NCBI GenBank assembly: GCA_016617855.1
Contig: JAECUM010001810.1
Coordinates: 1-64,000 of the forward strand
Direction: 5' to 3'
Origin: Megalonaias nervosa
Lineage: Eukaryota; Mollusca; Bivalvia; Unionida; Unionidae
DNA length: 64,000 nucleotides
Shown: piece after piece, positions 1 to 11,102 of the stretch
Layout of the letters: every line of letters begins with the position of its first letter
Position numbering within the stretch: position 1 is the stretch's first letter
The notes under the pieces: generated by a model
What the model was told of the DNA's origin: nothing
Database searches by the model: none
The model's input: the letters and a program-made list of their open reading frames with translations, nothing else
Made by a program: the position numbers and the translations under genes

Positions 1-354
1 TCGCTCTCTTGCTAATCTAGCTGAATGTGGTTCGCCTATAACGACCATTATTAATAATATTTATACTGGCTGTTTAATTTATAGCAGCAGGTAGGGTGGC
101 CGACAAAAATTGAGTGACCTAGTAAGTAAACTAAACGCATTATAACATAAAAAACAAAAAGTCAAAAATAAAATAACAAAAAATGAGCTAACCTAAAATG
201 GTTTATTATCCGTTTTTTCAAACTATACGGTAATAATAAAAGTTAGAAGGTTCGGTTTAGTGTTGTTGGCCTTATTTTTTCAGTCCCTGTATGAACCTTT
301 ATTTAAATAAGGTCAGGAAAACAAGTTGTCTGTTCGCCCTGCCTGCTGCTGATG
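1..354. other. Unassigned AT-rich flank
   Basis: No coding, RNA or repeat structure is recognised here. The sequence stops matching the Gypsy-class gag at about 355, so this is either host DNA or another element that truncated the retrotransposon. Confidence 0.4.
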
Positions 355-1444
355 CAATTCTTGAACTCTTCAAGTAATAGAAGTTGTCTGAGATTTTCAT
401 AATCTTGTTCAACTTTCTTAGCTAAGCACCACCTATCAAATAACTGCTCTTTTTCTCTTGCAAATTCAACATGAGTTTGTCCTGCTTGTTTTTTATAGTT
501 CCTGAATTTTTGCTGATAAGCCTCAGGGACTAACTCATAACCCTTTAAGATGCATTCCTTAACCAGATCATAGTCGGCACTTTGTTATACTAACAGGGAT
601 GCATAGATGTCTCAGACCTTGACAAAAAATGCAGTCTGTAATAATAGAATCTAATGCCATTTCGAATTTTCAGCAATTTTTTCAAAATGATTAAAATATT
701 TGTCTACTTCTTTTTCTCTAAAATGGGGCACTAACCTAATATTCTTAGTAACATCAAAACTTGAATTTGTATGTAAATTGGGAATGTGTTTTTCACTTTC
801 CAGCTCTAATTCTCTTAATCTAAATTGATATTCCCTTTCTTCCTTTTCTATTTGCATTTGCATTTGCATTTACATCTGCGTCTCTCTCTCCTCTTTCTTC
901 TATTGTGACTGCATTTGTTTCTCTTCTTTCTGTAGCTGCATTTTCTCTCTCTCCTCTTTCTCCATGAGCATTTTCCTCTCTCTTTCCTCCTTATCTAATT
1001 CCATTTGCTTCTCCTCATTCTCCAGTTGCATTCTCCTCTCTCTTTCCCCTTTATCTAATTCCATTTGCTTCTCCTCTTTCTCCAATTGCATTCTCCTCTC
1101 TTTCTTCCTTATCTAATTGCATTTGCATTTGTTTTTCCTCTTTATCTTTCTGAAGTTCAAGCCTTCTTAACTCTAATTCCATCTTGTATTTTAATGTTAA
1201 TTCCTTTACTTTTATGTTAGAGTCTGATACAGACTTAATGATCAAAAACCAAAGCACTTTTATCCAAGACATTCTTTTTCACCAAATATTGGACCAAAAT
1301 ATTTTTTATTTCTTGCTTCGTTAAAGAAGCTTTTGCCTCAGAAAGATCATATTTTCTGGCAAGCTGAAGCAATTCATCTTTTTTCAAACAGTCTAACTGC
1401 TCCTGAGTAGGATTTGAAATAAAGATCTCCACTTTTGATGACAT
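355..1444 (-). pseudogene. Broken gag of a Gypsy-class LTR retrotransposon (copy A)
   Basis: Structural gag gene of an LTR retrotransposon, read on the minus strand and split over several frames. The N-terminus (1444 to 1235) starts MSSK and contains EQLDCLKKDELLQLA. A Met/Gln/Lys/Glu-rich coiled coil follows (about 1270 to 840), then the start of a capsid-like domain (IRLVPHFREKE, DKYF) near 780-690. A further capsid piece with KEQLFDRWCLAKKV lies at about 545-400. Layout and wording match the better copy at 31.3-34.5 kb, which shows the family assignment is not chance. Frames change between the pieces, and protease and pol are absent because the copy ends at about 355. It follows its own primer site and LTR (1576-1954), as expected for the 5' end of an element running leftward. 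Confidence 0.8.
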
Positions 1445-1575
1445 TGTAAAAAGCTTGCTGATTTCACTAAAGATTTCTAAAATGTGAAATAATATTTGGG
1501 ATTTAAAAAATTCTGAAACTAGGGGAATTTAATTTTCAAACACAAAATTTCCTGAAATAGTTTAGCAAAATTCAT

Positions 1576-1593
1576 ATCCCAGACGAGCCCCCA
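1576..1593 (-). promoter_or_regulatory. Primer-binding site complementary to tRNA-Pro
   Basis: On the minus strand this reads TGGGGGCTCGTCTGGGAT, which differs at one base from the classical tRNA-Pro primer site of gammaretroviruses. It lies 6 nt inside the LTR edge at 1600, where minus-strand DNA synthesis would be primed. It fixes the orientation of copy A and shows that the LTR at 1600-1954 is its 5' LTR. Confidence 0.8.
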
Positions 1594-1599
1594 ATTTTC

Positions 1600-1954
1600 T
1601 GTTACGAGTCTATGCCTTAAAATAAGTAACAGACTAGAGTGAAGACAACAAGCTTTATAAAATTTAACAAATAATTTATTTCCCTAGAAGACAAAGTGAA
1701 AAATAAGAAAAAAAAAAGAACTTACAGTATTGCAAATTAAATCCAAAAATAATCCAAGAATTAAAGACACCAGTCCTAGTAATAAAAAAAAAATGAAATA
1801 AATTTTTTTTTTAAAAAAAGTCAGTTAGGTCAAACAGAACTGAACGCAGTTTTGGACATGGTCAGGTCATGTAAAAAATGTTACATTACAATAACATGGA
1901 ATAATTTTTTTTTTAAAACTAACAGACAAACAAATAAATTAAATATACATAACA
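1600..1954 (-). repeat. Short 5' LTR of copy A (355 bp)
   Basis: Bounded by TGTTAC and a degenerate ATAACA. It aligns at both ends with the 940-980 bp LTRs at 2087, 34631 and 43402: the 'caacaagctttataaaattt' block near the left end and 'aaaactaacagacaaacaaa' near the right. About 600 bp of the middle is missing, so it is an internally deleted LTR or a short subfamily. An AATAAA on the minus strand (within 'aataatttatttcccta') is the likely polyadenylation signal. Confidence 0.7.
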
Positions 1955-2086
1955 TGAGACTCACATAGAAGTAAAACAACCATATACTGAGACTCACTTA
2001 AAAGTAAAACAGTTGTATCCTGAGACTCACTTAGAAGTAAAACAACTGTATACTGAGACTCACTTAGAAATAAAACAACTGTATAC
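1955..2086. repeat. 33-bp tandem array, left part
   Basis: Four units with 'gagactcac' recurring every 33 bp (1956, 1989, 2022, 2055), also containing 'gaagtaaaacaactgtata'. The same unit resumes after the solo LTR at 3063, so the array was interrupted by that insertion. Confidence 0.85.
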
Positions 2087-3062
2087 TGTTACATGTAGGC
2101 TCATACAAATGTAACAAAAGAAAAGACTGAAGTCAACAAGCTTTGTAAATTTTAACAAAATAATTTATTTCCCTAGAAAACAAAATAAAAATATGAAATA
2201 GGACATACGGTTTGTGAATATAATCTAAAATTTAATCCTAAAGTTGAAAAATATAAGTCCTATCACTAAACAGTTCTAATTGAATCCAGGTAAGTCCTAT
2301 CACTAAACAGTTCTAATTGAATCCAGGTTCGAATCTCGATGACATTCCAATATGGAAGGCGATGATGTCAGATGAGGTGTTGTACAAATGGCAACAAATC
2401 CTCAATTGAATCACAGTTTATAATGTTTCCGTTTAGAATTCCAGAATAAATTTCCACTGAATTTCTGTGTCCCAAAACTTTTTATAAAGAAGTACACTTG
2501 TTTAGTCTTCTAGAGAATAAATTATTAAATTCCAAAAAACAGATAAACTCCAAAAACAGTCTGGCTTCAACAATAAAAACACCTTGTACCCTCAAGGTGT
2601 AAAGACACGACTGCTGAAATTTTACTGAGATATCAATATTAAACCCAAACTGAAATGTCATTTCAGTCCTGCATGATGGGTCACGTGATCTCTTAACATT
2701 GAACAGCACAATAAAAAAAATGCCATTTATGACATAGCTAAAATAGCCCTATCTAAGAATCAAATTCTTACACTGAAATAAATTAAAAAAAGAAAGGCTG
2801 CTTACAACTCAGCTAACACGTGGGCCGAAATGACATTGGTAATAGCCAATCGTTTTAAGTTGATGTTTACAAGATCTATGAACCAGGGTAAGCTAAAAAT
2901 AGTGCTTAAGTCATACTTGTGCATTCTAAACAAATTGAATTTGCTGGGAAAAATATCAAATCCCGTGAAAATAATCATTACAATAAAATGTAAGGAAACA
3001 AAATTAAAATAAAAACGAATTTAAAACTAACATACAAGTGATTTAATTACATATTCATAACA
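2087..3062 (-). mobile_element. Solo LTR of the Gypsy-class family (976 bp)
   Basis: Begins TGTTACATGTAGG and ends ATTCATAACA; the whole length matches the LTRs at 34631-35584 and 43402-44340. No internal element sequence adjoins it on either side, so it is a recombination-derived solo LTR. Flanks read ATAC on the left and ATTC on the right, a plausible but mutated 4-bp target duplication. Inside, at about 2254-2327, a 37-bp segment is tandemly duplicated, which is not seen in the other copies. It is inserted in a 33-bp minisatellite. Confidence 0.85.
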
Positions 3063-3340
3063 ATTCAGAGACTCAGAAGTAAACCATATACTGAGACTCA
3101 TTTTATGAAATAACCATATACTGAGACTCATTTTATGAAACAACCATATACTGAGACTCAGAAGCAAAACAACTGTATACTGAGACTCACTTTGAAGTAA
3201 AACAACTGTATACTGAGACTCATTTTATGAAACAACAGTATACTGAGACTCACATAGAAGTAAAACACATTTTTACTGAGACTCACTTTAGAAGTCAAGC
3301 AACATTTTAATGAGATTGACTTTAGAAGAAAAACATTTTT
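3063..3340. repeat. 33-bp tandem array, right part
   Basis: Continuation of the 'actgagactca...gaagtaaaacaactgtat' array, about eight units of 25-33 bp, several carrying a shortened 'ttttatgaaa' variant. Units decay towards 3340. Confidence 0.8.
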
Positions 3341-3520
3341 ATATGGAGGTTTGTTTAAAAGAGTGTGTCATAACAGTAAATAAAGCACAAAAAATGAAGT
3401 ATTTAAAAGTGTGAATCCACAATGATTCTCAGCAGCCAAGAACTAAATTCTCTTTAAATTAGATATCATTAATTTAACAAAATTTGACCAATTTCATATG
3501 AACCTTCACTCCTAGAAGAG

Positions 3521-4390
3521 GGAACTCGGTACTGTTTTGATTTTAGATTGCTTTATAATAAGGGAAATGGGTACTGCTTTGATTCTAGATTGCTTTATAA
3601 TAAGGGAAATTGGTACTGCTTGGGTTCTAGATTACATTATAATAAGGGAACTTAGCACTGTTTTGATTCTAGATTGCTTTATAATAAGGGAAATTGGTAC
3701 TGCTTGGGTTATAGATTACATTATAATAAGGGAACTTAGTGCTGCTTTGATTCTAGATTGCTTTATAATAAGGGAAATGGGTACTGCTTTGGTTCTAGAT
3801 TGCTTTATAATAAGGGAAATGGGTACTGCTTTGATTCTAGATTGCTTTATAATAAGGGAAATGGGTACTGCTTGGGTTATAGATTACATTATAATAAGGG
3901 AACTTAGCACTGCTTTGATTCTAGATTGCTTTATAATAAGGGAAATGAGTACTGCTTGGGTTCTAGATTACATTATAATAAGGGAACTTAGCACTGCTTT
4001 GATTCTAGATTGCTTTATAATAAGGGAAATGAGTACTGCTTGGGTTCTAGATTACATTATAATAAGGGAACTTAGCACTGCTTTGATTCTAGATTGCTTT
4101 ATAATAAGGGAAATGAGTACTGCTTGGGTTCTAGATTACATTATAATAAGGGAACTTAGCACTGCTTTGATTCTAGATTGCTTTATAATAAGGGAAATGG
4201 GTGCTGCTTGGGTTCTAGATTACATTATAATAAGGGAAATGGGCACTGCTTTGGTTCTAGATTACATTATAATAAGGGAACTTAGCACTGCTTTGGTTCT
4301 AGGTTGCTTTATAATAAGAGAACTTAGCACTGCTTTGATTCTATATTGCTTTGTAATAAGGGAACTGGGTACTGCTGTGATTTCGGACAA
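3521..4390. repeat. 42-bp minisatellite with dimeric higher-order pattern
   Basis: About twenty head-to-tail units of 42 bp. Two unit types alternate through much of the array: one with 'gattctagattgctttat' and 'gggaaatg', the other with 'ggttctagattacattat' and 'gggaacttag', giving an 84-bp higher-order period between about 3860 and 4200. Because 42 is divisible by 3, a stop-free plus-strand frame runs from 3537 to 4568 and would encode 14-residue repeats such as LILDCFIIREMGTA. No start context, splice site or non-repeat domain supports translation, so I call it a repeat and not a gene. Confidence 0.9.
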
Positions 4391-6212
4391 ATTGGCTTCT
4401 TTTCAGAGAGGCGAGTATGAGAGGGACTGCTGTATTTTGGTCCCTTTCTATTTTTTTACCTCACCTATTTTCCACATTCTCTCATTCTCTCTCATTTGTG
4501 CATGTATTGCAGACATACATAAAGATATGCAGATAGGCAGAGACAGCACTGGATGGCAATCTTCTTAGAAGTTGGTTTGCATCCTCATTCAAAATTTGGC
4601 AAAAATAAGATATATTTATTAGTGTGAAATGTAGTTACAAAATAAGATACAGTATTTGATTACATGGAGTAAGATCTTAGTTTTGTATACTTAAAGGGCA
4701 TCATTTAAGGACTGCATATTTTTGGGGCCAAAGTATTGTCACATTGTTTCCAAGTTTTTTCTATATTAGTGGCTTTGCAAAGTATACTTTGATGTTGGTG
4801 AGATATGGGGCATGAAGCTCAGCTGCTGTTTGGAACCATATTGTGAAGTTATAAATGGGGATAATATTCAGCACTGGCAAATGTGTGAAATTCTAGGAGG
4901 AATTATTGGCACAGAAAATCATGTACACAGACTGCTTTTTGTATAACAAAAATTGAAAAGTTTGGTGAGCATGAGTACAACTGCAAGCAAGAATGCAAAA
5001 GTTCATCCCAGAAATAATCGGAGAAAATAAAACAGTTTGTCAAAATTCTCTAATTATGTTCTTTATCCTATTAAGGGTGAGCACATTTGCTCACCTCTCA
5101 TGCATTTATGACCTTACAGAGGTTTTTGGACACAAGGTTTCTGGTGCAGATCTGAAAAGTGAATGGATTTCCTCACTGATAAATCCTATAAAGATCGATA
5201 TATTTATAGAAAAATAGATAAATACTTGTGCAAATAGATATTATTTTAGTTCACTAGTGCTGATTTGGATTGACAGTAGCATTTGTTTCTGCCATGCCAA
5301 TGGAAAACACTTTTTTCATCCAACAGCAATAGTTCACTTATAGGCTACAGACTGTTTCTAATACTTGCATGTATCTATAATAATTAAGCTGTATTTAGAG
5401 GACCAATCTAGAAATGGGTGTATATTTAGTTGATAATGAAAGTAAAGTTTTAGTGAAAAGAGTTTATCGTAGTCGTAACTGAACAAAAATAAGGACACTG
5501 TTTTATTGGTGGAATTTCATTCTTTTTACAAACTTGAATTTGGAAAATTCATTACTGAATTTTTAGTGCAGAATTGAAAGCACATGTTTCAAATACATGT
5601 AGATCCCAAAAATGTAGCAATTCAATATTGTTTTCTCTACACAGTAGGTGTAACTTGAGGATTCATCATTTAGAAAGAGATACCAGATAATGGAGAAACT
5701 TCCATGTCATTAATGTTTTACAAATTTAGTACAACTTTGGAAAATATGGCATGTTTATATTTCACAATTTTGTCTTTTTATTGAGATAAATTGTTAAACT
5801 TCCAAAATTTATGTGAGGCTAAGTTTGTGCAATTTTGACTAACCACAAAAGTCATGAAAGTATAACTATGGAGAAATGTGCTTATACAAACTAATTTCAA
5901 TATGAACTCAGCATGTACATGAGGATAAATAGATACATAGATACATAAATCAATCAATTAATAAAAATAATAATTTAACTAATATCTAAATAGAGAGATA
6001 AGGAGGTAAGATTTTTATGGAATAAGTGAACTATTTTAATATTGATATAAAAAAAATGAAGTGTGTATAATTTGTCTGTATTGATACAGTCTTTAATAAA
6101 ACCTCAATGTGTATGGCCTTTACATCACAAGAAGGGAACATTTTTGTATAAATGCATTTGCTGAGGTATATAACAAAATTCTGACAACAGTAAAAATCTT
6201 GTATGTATGTAT

Positions 6213-6214
<2 letters not shown>
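4391..6214. other. Non-coding AT-rich stretch
   Basis: Nothing coding is supported. Short open frames such as 4993-5217 lack any recognisable domain. Low-complexity 'gataaatagatacatagatacataaat' runs occur near 5920-5960. Confidence 0.4.

Positions 6215-6286
<72 letters not shown>
6215..6286. repeat. (TA)n microsatellite
   Basis: About 36 uninterrupted TA dinucleotides. Open frames encoding Ile-Tyr runs across it on both strands are artefacts of the repeat. Confidence 0.98.
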
Positions 6287-6289
<3 letters not shown>

Positions 6290-6359
6290 CCTTGGTATGT
6301 TTTTATTAAAAGCAAATATATCTAAATAATACATTTGCTGATTTTTTATTAATGAAAAT

Positions 6360-7032
6360 AATAGTGTTGTGCTTAAACACGTTATTTTCGGTTGTACGCT
6401 GTTCCCGACTGAGACACTGTTTTCTGGTTTATAACCGGAGTTGTATTTTACATCTCCCATCACTTAAAATGATTTTCGTGTAAAAGAGCACATTTGGGTC
6501 AAGGACAGAAGCATGCAAAAAAAAAAAAAAAAAATATTAGTTAACTTTAAATAAGTAAATTTGATTCATATAGTGCTAATGAGGTAGCATTTATGTTCTA
6601 GCATTTTAATGTGGTTTCTGTGTATGTAGTTCTTGAGCTGTATTAATTAACAAAGAGGAAAATACTGTGATAAGGACGAAGGCATTCCCGGAATGAACGC
6701 GAGGGGCATTCCCCATTTCTGCAAAAAGTGTAAGTGGAGACCTAATTACGCGCGTGTACACGTTTTGAGGGGATGATATGAATGAATGAATAGTATATGT
6801 CATCATGTGAAGTATTTAGAAGTAAATATGGTACACTTTTCCAGTTTATGAGTCTGCTTTTTAGGATATGATCGCATTTTCGATGACAAAGCTTCACGAG
6901 GCTTTAGGCCTAGTTCGTTCAAGAAGTTCATTTGTGAGTCATGTTTCTTGTATATAATGCCACTTTATGAAGAAGAAACATTGTCTGCATTTTTGTCGAG
7001 GGATGTGAGACATAAGAGTCACTTATCCAGCA
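6360..7032 (+). promoter_or_regulatory. Candidate promoter and 5' UTR
   Basis: This interval is visibly richer in CpG than its surroundings ('acgcgcgtgtacacg', 'gcgtcgcgatcgacg' just beyond). A TATA-like 'gtatataatg' lies at about 6949-6958, roughly 75-85 nt before an ATG at 7033 in a good context (agcaATGG). The nearest confirmed plus-strand exon is at 14724. This is inference; no transcript evidence is available. Confidence 0.35.
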
Positions 7033-7081
7033 ATGGCGTCGCGATCGACGTCAACAGTTGATGTTTTGGTTCAAGTTTTCA
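7033..7081 (+). CDS. Candidate first coding exon (unproven)
   Basis: ATG at 7033 opens a short CpG-rich frame starting MASRSTSTVDVLVQVF, which meets a stop at 7090-7092 if not spliced. A donor-like 'gtaatg' at 7082 would end the exon in phase 1. The first confirmed exon, at 14724, starts in phase 0, so either a small exon lies between them or a weaker in-phase donor at 7075 ('gttttc') is used. The function of the N-terminal residues is unknown. A chance ORF in a CpG-rich patch remains quite possible. Confidence 0.25.
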
Positions 7082-7099
7082 GTAATGCTTGATCGTGAG

Positions 7100-7935
7100 C
7101 TCGACCTCAACAAACTGTTTCAGATTCATCTTCTTTACACATACAGTTGATCATTTCTACATATGCACTACAACAGGCTTGATGCCTGGTTCCAGTAGGG
7201 AAAAACATTTGTTTTACTTGGGTTATCCTTCATCTTGCCTTACAAGTATAGAATTTCATCATAATAGAATTTCTTAAAATGAATCTTGGAAAATCTTGGG
7301 AACACATTTCAGTATGTTATTGATTATAAATATTAAAGACAAAAAAAGCATACTAGAAGGATTTTCTTCACTATGAAAGGCAACGGTCCAAAAGATAAAA
7401 ACTGAGTCAGTCACCTATTCAAATATTTGAGTCAGAAGTGTTTGATTGGTTGAATGCCATGGTTGATGTCATATCAGAATTATCAGTAGGGATTTGAGAC
7501 AAATTACTATCAACAATTACAGAAGCTCTTGACTTGGTATTGCACAATCAAGAGTTTTCAAACGTGATGTTCTAATGCACTATTCAGCTACAAGCAAGAC
7601 AAGCTAGTGATTTTCAGAGCTATGCAGATTGAGGTTTATGTATCTCATCACTGCCTCTGTAGCCAGATTGGCCTGAGTGTGAAGGGGTGAAAACATAGAC
7701 TGACACTCTTTTACTTCTACCTTTCCTATCATTATTCTGTCTCTCATCACAACCTTCTATCCCATATTCTTGACCATGTGCAACCTGTTGCTTAATAGTC
7801 AAGTGTGACTGCACCAACATATTTATAGATATACATACAAGCCCCTGTGGGTTTGATATGAAGGTCCAGAAATTTTAATTTTAAAATTTTCTCATTTTCC
7901 TGCTGATAGCTCAACTTTCTTGACTTGATTCTAAG
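7100..7935. other. Non-coding stretch
   Basis: No exon or repeat is recognised. Short open frames (7089-7277, 7620-7820) show no domain. Confidence 0.35.
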
Positions 7936-8050
7936 CAAATTGTAAATGTACTTGATACAATGGGGCTGAAAAAGTAGTGTACTTGATACAGTAGGGCTGC
8001 ATAAGTTGTAAATGTACTTCATACAGTAGGACTACATAAGTTGTATGTGT
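7936..8050. repeat. Short tandem repeat, about 35-55 bp units
   Basis: Three imperfect units containing 'tgtacttgatacagtagggctgcata' and 'aagttgtaaa', ending in a short (GT)n run. They lie at the 3' tail side of the minus-strand SINE. Confidence 0.7.
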
Positions 8051-8055
8051 GTGTG

Positions 8056-8375
8056 TGATATGTATTTTAAATGTAGCTTTCAAACTTTTTCAGCCATATC
8101 GCTACAATGTCTGCAGTGTGGCAGCTTATAGTGATGTCTAGCACTGGGGCATCATGCCACAGACATGTAGCATCATGTCCCATCTAGTCACATTATCCTG
8201 ACACCAGGCTGACCAGTCCTAACATTAACCTCTTAATTCTGAGGGCCTACTGTGGCAGCTGTTAGTACCATTTTTATAAGTCTTTGGTATGACTTGGCGG
8301 GGGTTCGAACCTGCAGCCTCCAGCATCCAAGGTAGACACTCTAACCACTAGGCCACCAGAGTGGTGGAGAAGTGG
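8056..8375 (-). mobile_element. tRNA-derived SINE
   Basis: Minus strand carries a pol III promoter. The A box TGGCCTAGTGGTTAG is the complement of 8341-8355, and the B box GGTTCGAACC is the complement of 8302-8311, about 30 nt apart as in a tRNA. The body that follows (on the minus strand, 8290 down to 8060) includes 'ggactggtcagcctggtgtc' and ends near 'gctgaaaaagtttgaaagct', wording I associate with invertebrate, especially mollusc, SINEs. It ends in the short GT/CA-rich tandem repeat. Confidence 0.8.
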
Positions 8376-9595
8376 GAGCAAAGCAAGAAATGCAAAAGAT
8401 ATAATTTGTATGTGTGTGTTTTATTATCTTATTTGAATTATGTCCTCTGTTTCCCAGTGTGCATATTGGCATTTAACATTGGTTTCAAGCAACACTTTAT
8501 TTACAAGTCATAAATTTTGTTAGTTTTATGTATATTATAAACACTTGGTACGTGTTTATAAAATATCATTCATTTGTAGTATATTTTGCCCAAATGACTT
8601 AAAAAGAGATCAGTAGAAGCTAAACATTGTAATGAATTTAACTGAGGAGCTAGATTACAGTATTGTAATTGCAAGTTAGTAAAAAATGCTTAATCAACTA
8701 CCCTTAAGAATTTTTTGTTACTTTCTGAAGTTCACTATAAAATGGCACTTGAAAAGATTTCTAAACTTGTTTGAAACAACTGCTCTGCCATGTACATGAG
8801 AGCAAAAATAATATAAATAATATAATAATAAAATGGACAGCTGGGTACCCCTTAAAAAACTTTTCAAGTTCAGATCAAGACAGAATAATACAGTTAGAGG
8901 CTTGTGTCATGTGTGCATTTATTCATCATCACAGTGGCTTGTATCTTTGCTTACTTGTCATGCGTGTAATATATAATAATACAATGGAGGACACCGTTCT
9001 CCTTTCTCGCACGACCAATTTAAGAATCAACGATGACATTTCATGCTAGACTGTCCTAACTTCATGCCCTTCCTTGGTTTGTGTGCCATTTTTCTTGCAA
9101 CTTGACACACTTGTTTTGAGATCCTGGGTCAGTACCTTTTGTTGATAGCGAGAGTAAGTGCCGATTAAGAAAATATTTGACAAAATTAAATTTAAATAAT
9201 TGCTACAATTCAAATAAAAGAAGCACAGTATAAATGACCAGTTTAACTAATGCCATTTTTATCTGAAGTCTGTGGCCTTGGAGCGAGTGTTAGCTGTTCA
9301 AGTCAGGGTGGCTGTTCAAATGTTCATTTACTGGACCTTTCTTATTAGTGGGAAACCAAGACAGATATATTTGTCACAGCAAAGGCAACACAAAAACTTG
9401 GTTACCGTAACATGCACTTCTTATACCATGTTAGGAAATATTAATGAAATGGACAACTACACAGACTGAAATTTTTCACTGAAATATTAAATATAAGGGA
9501 ACAAATCTTTGTTATTTATTAATATTTATAAAAACATCTCATTAAAAATCTTATAAAAAATTCATCATGTGTGTAAATATGGTCATTTTTACATG
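8376..9595. other. Non-coding stretch with diverged repeat traces
   Basis: No coding exon is supported. A fragment at about 8635-8705 ('taatgaatttaactgag' to 'atgcttaatcaactaccctt') is the reverse complement of sequence at about 33255-33300 inside the hAT-type insertion, so part of this stretch is an older repeat. Confidence 0.45.
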
Positions 9596-10290
9596 AATTT
9601 TACATGAAACAGTTCTAAGAAAACAGACAGGTTTCTTGAATGTGAAACCACTTGTTGTAGATTCATTCTATTTTGATACTCCATACATAGTGGACCAGTC
9701 TAAATTGAAAATAAATGGCACCAGATATCATAATAAATGGGTTTTATTGATGCATCTGATGGATGTTAGAAGAGAGGAATTTTGTTAAACCTAAAAACAT
9801 GTTGAATCCACACCTGCATTAAGGGCGCAAACCATGGTAGGTCGAGGGTAATGCGACAGTCATCATTTGTGGACATAATGACTGTTCATGAAAGTTACTG
9901 TAGACATGTAGACTAGTTAAAGTGACTGTTACGCTTAAATAATTTATCAATTTCTTTTGTGTCTATACTCTTGTAGTAACTAAAAATTTTAATTGCAGAT
10001 CTAGGTAAGTAGCAAAATTAAATGTGCCTTTTTCATTCAGTTTCTGTCATTGTGGCATGTAATGTATAGATTGCTCTTTTTATGCTCAGATTATGCTTTT
10101 TTGCCACTTATGAGCAATAATTATGCTTATACCTCTCGTAGGGGTTGATGTGTGAACCTACAACAAAGCAGTTCAGGTTCACATTTAATACAATTTCCCT
10201 TTGATCAGGTACAAGGGTAACCAATCGTTAGGATCGTCAGTTACCCAGTAGAAATTTCCCAAACTTTTTATATCTCAAGTGTTTACATTC
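9596..10290 (+). repeat. Dispersed repeat, copy 1
   Basis: Shares several blocks in the same order with 38755-39530: 'aaaacagacaggtttcttgaa', 'tggaccagtctaaattgaaa', 'tagacatgtagactagtt', 'taattatgcttatacctct' and 'ggtaaccaatcgttaggatcg'. No protein is recognised. Type unknown; possibly a non-autonomous DNA transposon. Confidence 0.7.
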
Positions 10291-11100
10291 TATGCAGTAG
10301 TTAAGTTGGTGATAGAGAAAAGTAAACAAACATTGAAATACAAGGAATCTTTATCCTTTGTGCACTATTGCCTATGGGGTCTCATGACTTGTAAGTGCTT
10401 ATAGAAATTTTATTTCTGACAGAGGCCCAGGGCTGGTGACTTAAAAAAAATCACAAGCCTCTACTCAAATTCTACAAGCCCTGACTCCAACTTCCATGTG
10501 CACAAAATTGCCCCATTTTTATTGCAATTATTTGTTACACACATAGCAGTTGCAGCACATCAGATATGAAAGATAGAACAAATCATATTAAATTGACTTG
10601 TGTTTATTTGGATCTCAAAATATTTCACTTAAAGCAATGTTTCCTTAGGGTCCTTTGATCAGGCATTGCCCAATTGCTCAGTATCCTCCTTAATCCTTGG
10701 GTCAAGAGTGTTTATGTTCATTAGCATGTCTTAATTTATACAGTTTTTCTTTACACTTTCGATGTTGCTTATAGGTGCAGCTTAATATGTTTAACCAGTG
10801 TTGCATTACACTATAATGTAAGCATGAGCAAATGATCGCTCAATTGTTATTCATTAAACTTTAACTTGAAACATTTTGACCAACATAATAGTAAATAAAC
10901 AAGACCTTTAAAACAATAAAAAATATCATTTTTAGTCTCAACTCCGTGTAAGGAGGGACAGATTTTAATCAATGACTGAAGTCATCATGACCACATTTGA
11001 TGCCTTTATTACTTATAATACTTCAGAAATATCCCACATTTGACCTAAACTCTCCAGAGTACAACAATAAGGTAATCAGTTAACAGTTTGTTATGTATAG
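10291..11100. other. Non-coding stretch
   Basis: AT-rich, with no exon, RNA gene or recognised repeat. Confidence 0.35.
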
Positions 11101-11102
11101 AT

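Noticed and set aside
1955..4390. CRISPR array
   Set aside because: Repeats are contiguous minisatellite units without unique spacers, in an animal genome.
3537..4568. 343-codon frame as a gene
   Set aside because: No non-repeat domain, start context or splice signals; explained by the 42-bp period. Kept only as a finding.
6031..6315. Open frames on both strands encoding Ile-Tyr runs
   Set aside because: They are translations of the (TA)n microsatellite.
8292..8375. Functional tRNA gene
   Set aside because: A and B boxes are present, but the acceptor and other stems do not pair and a SINE body follows.
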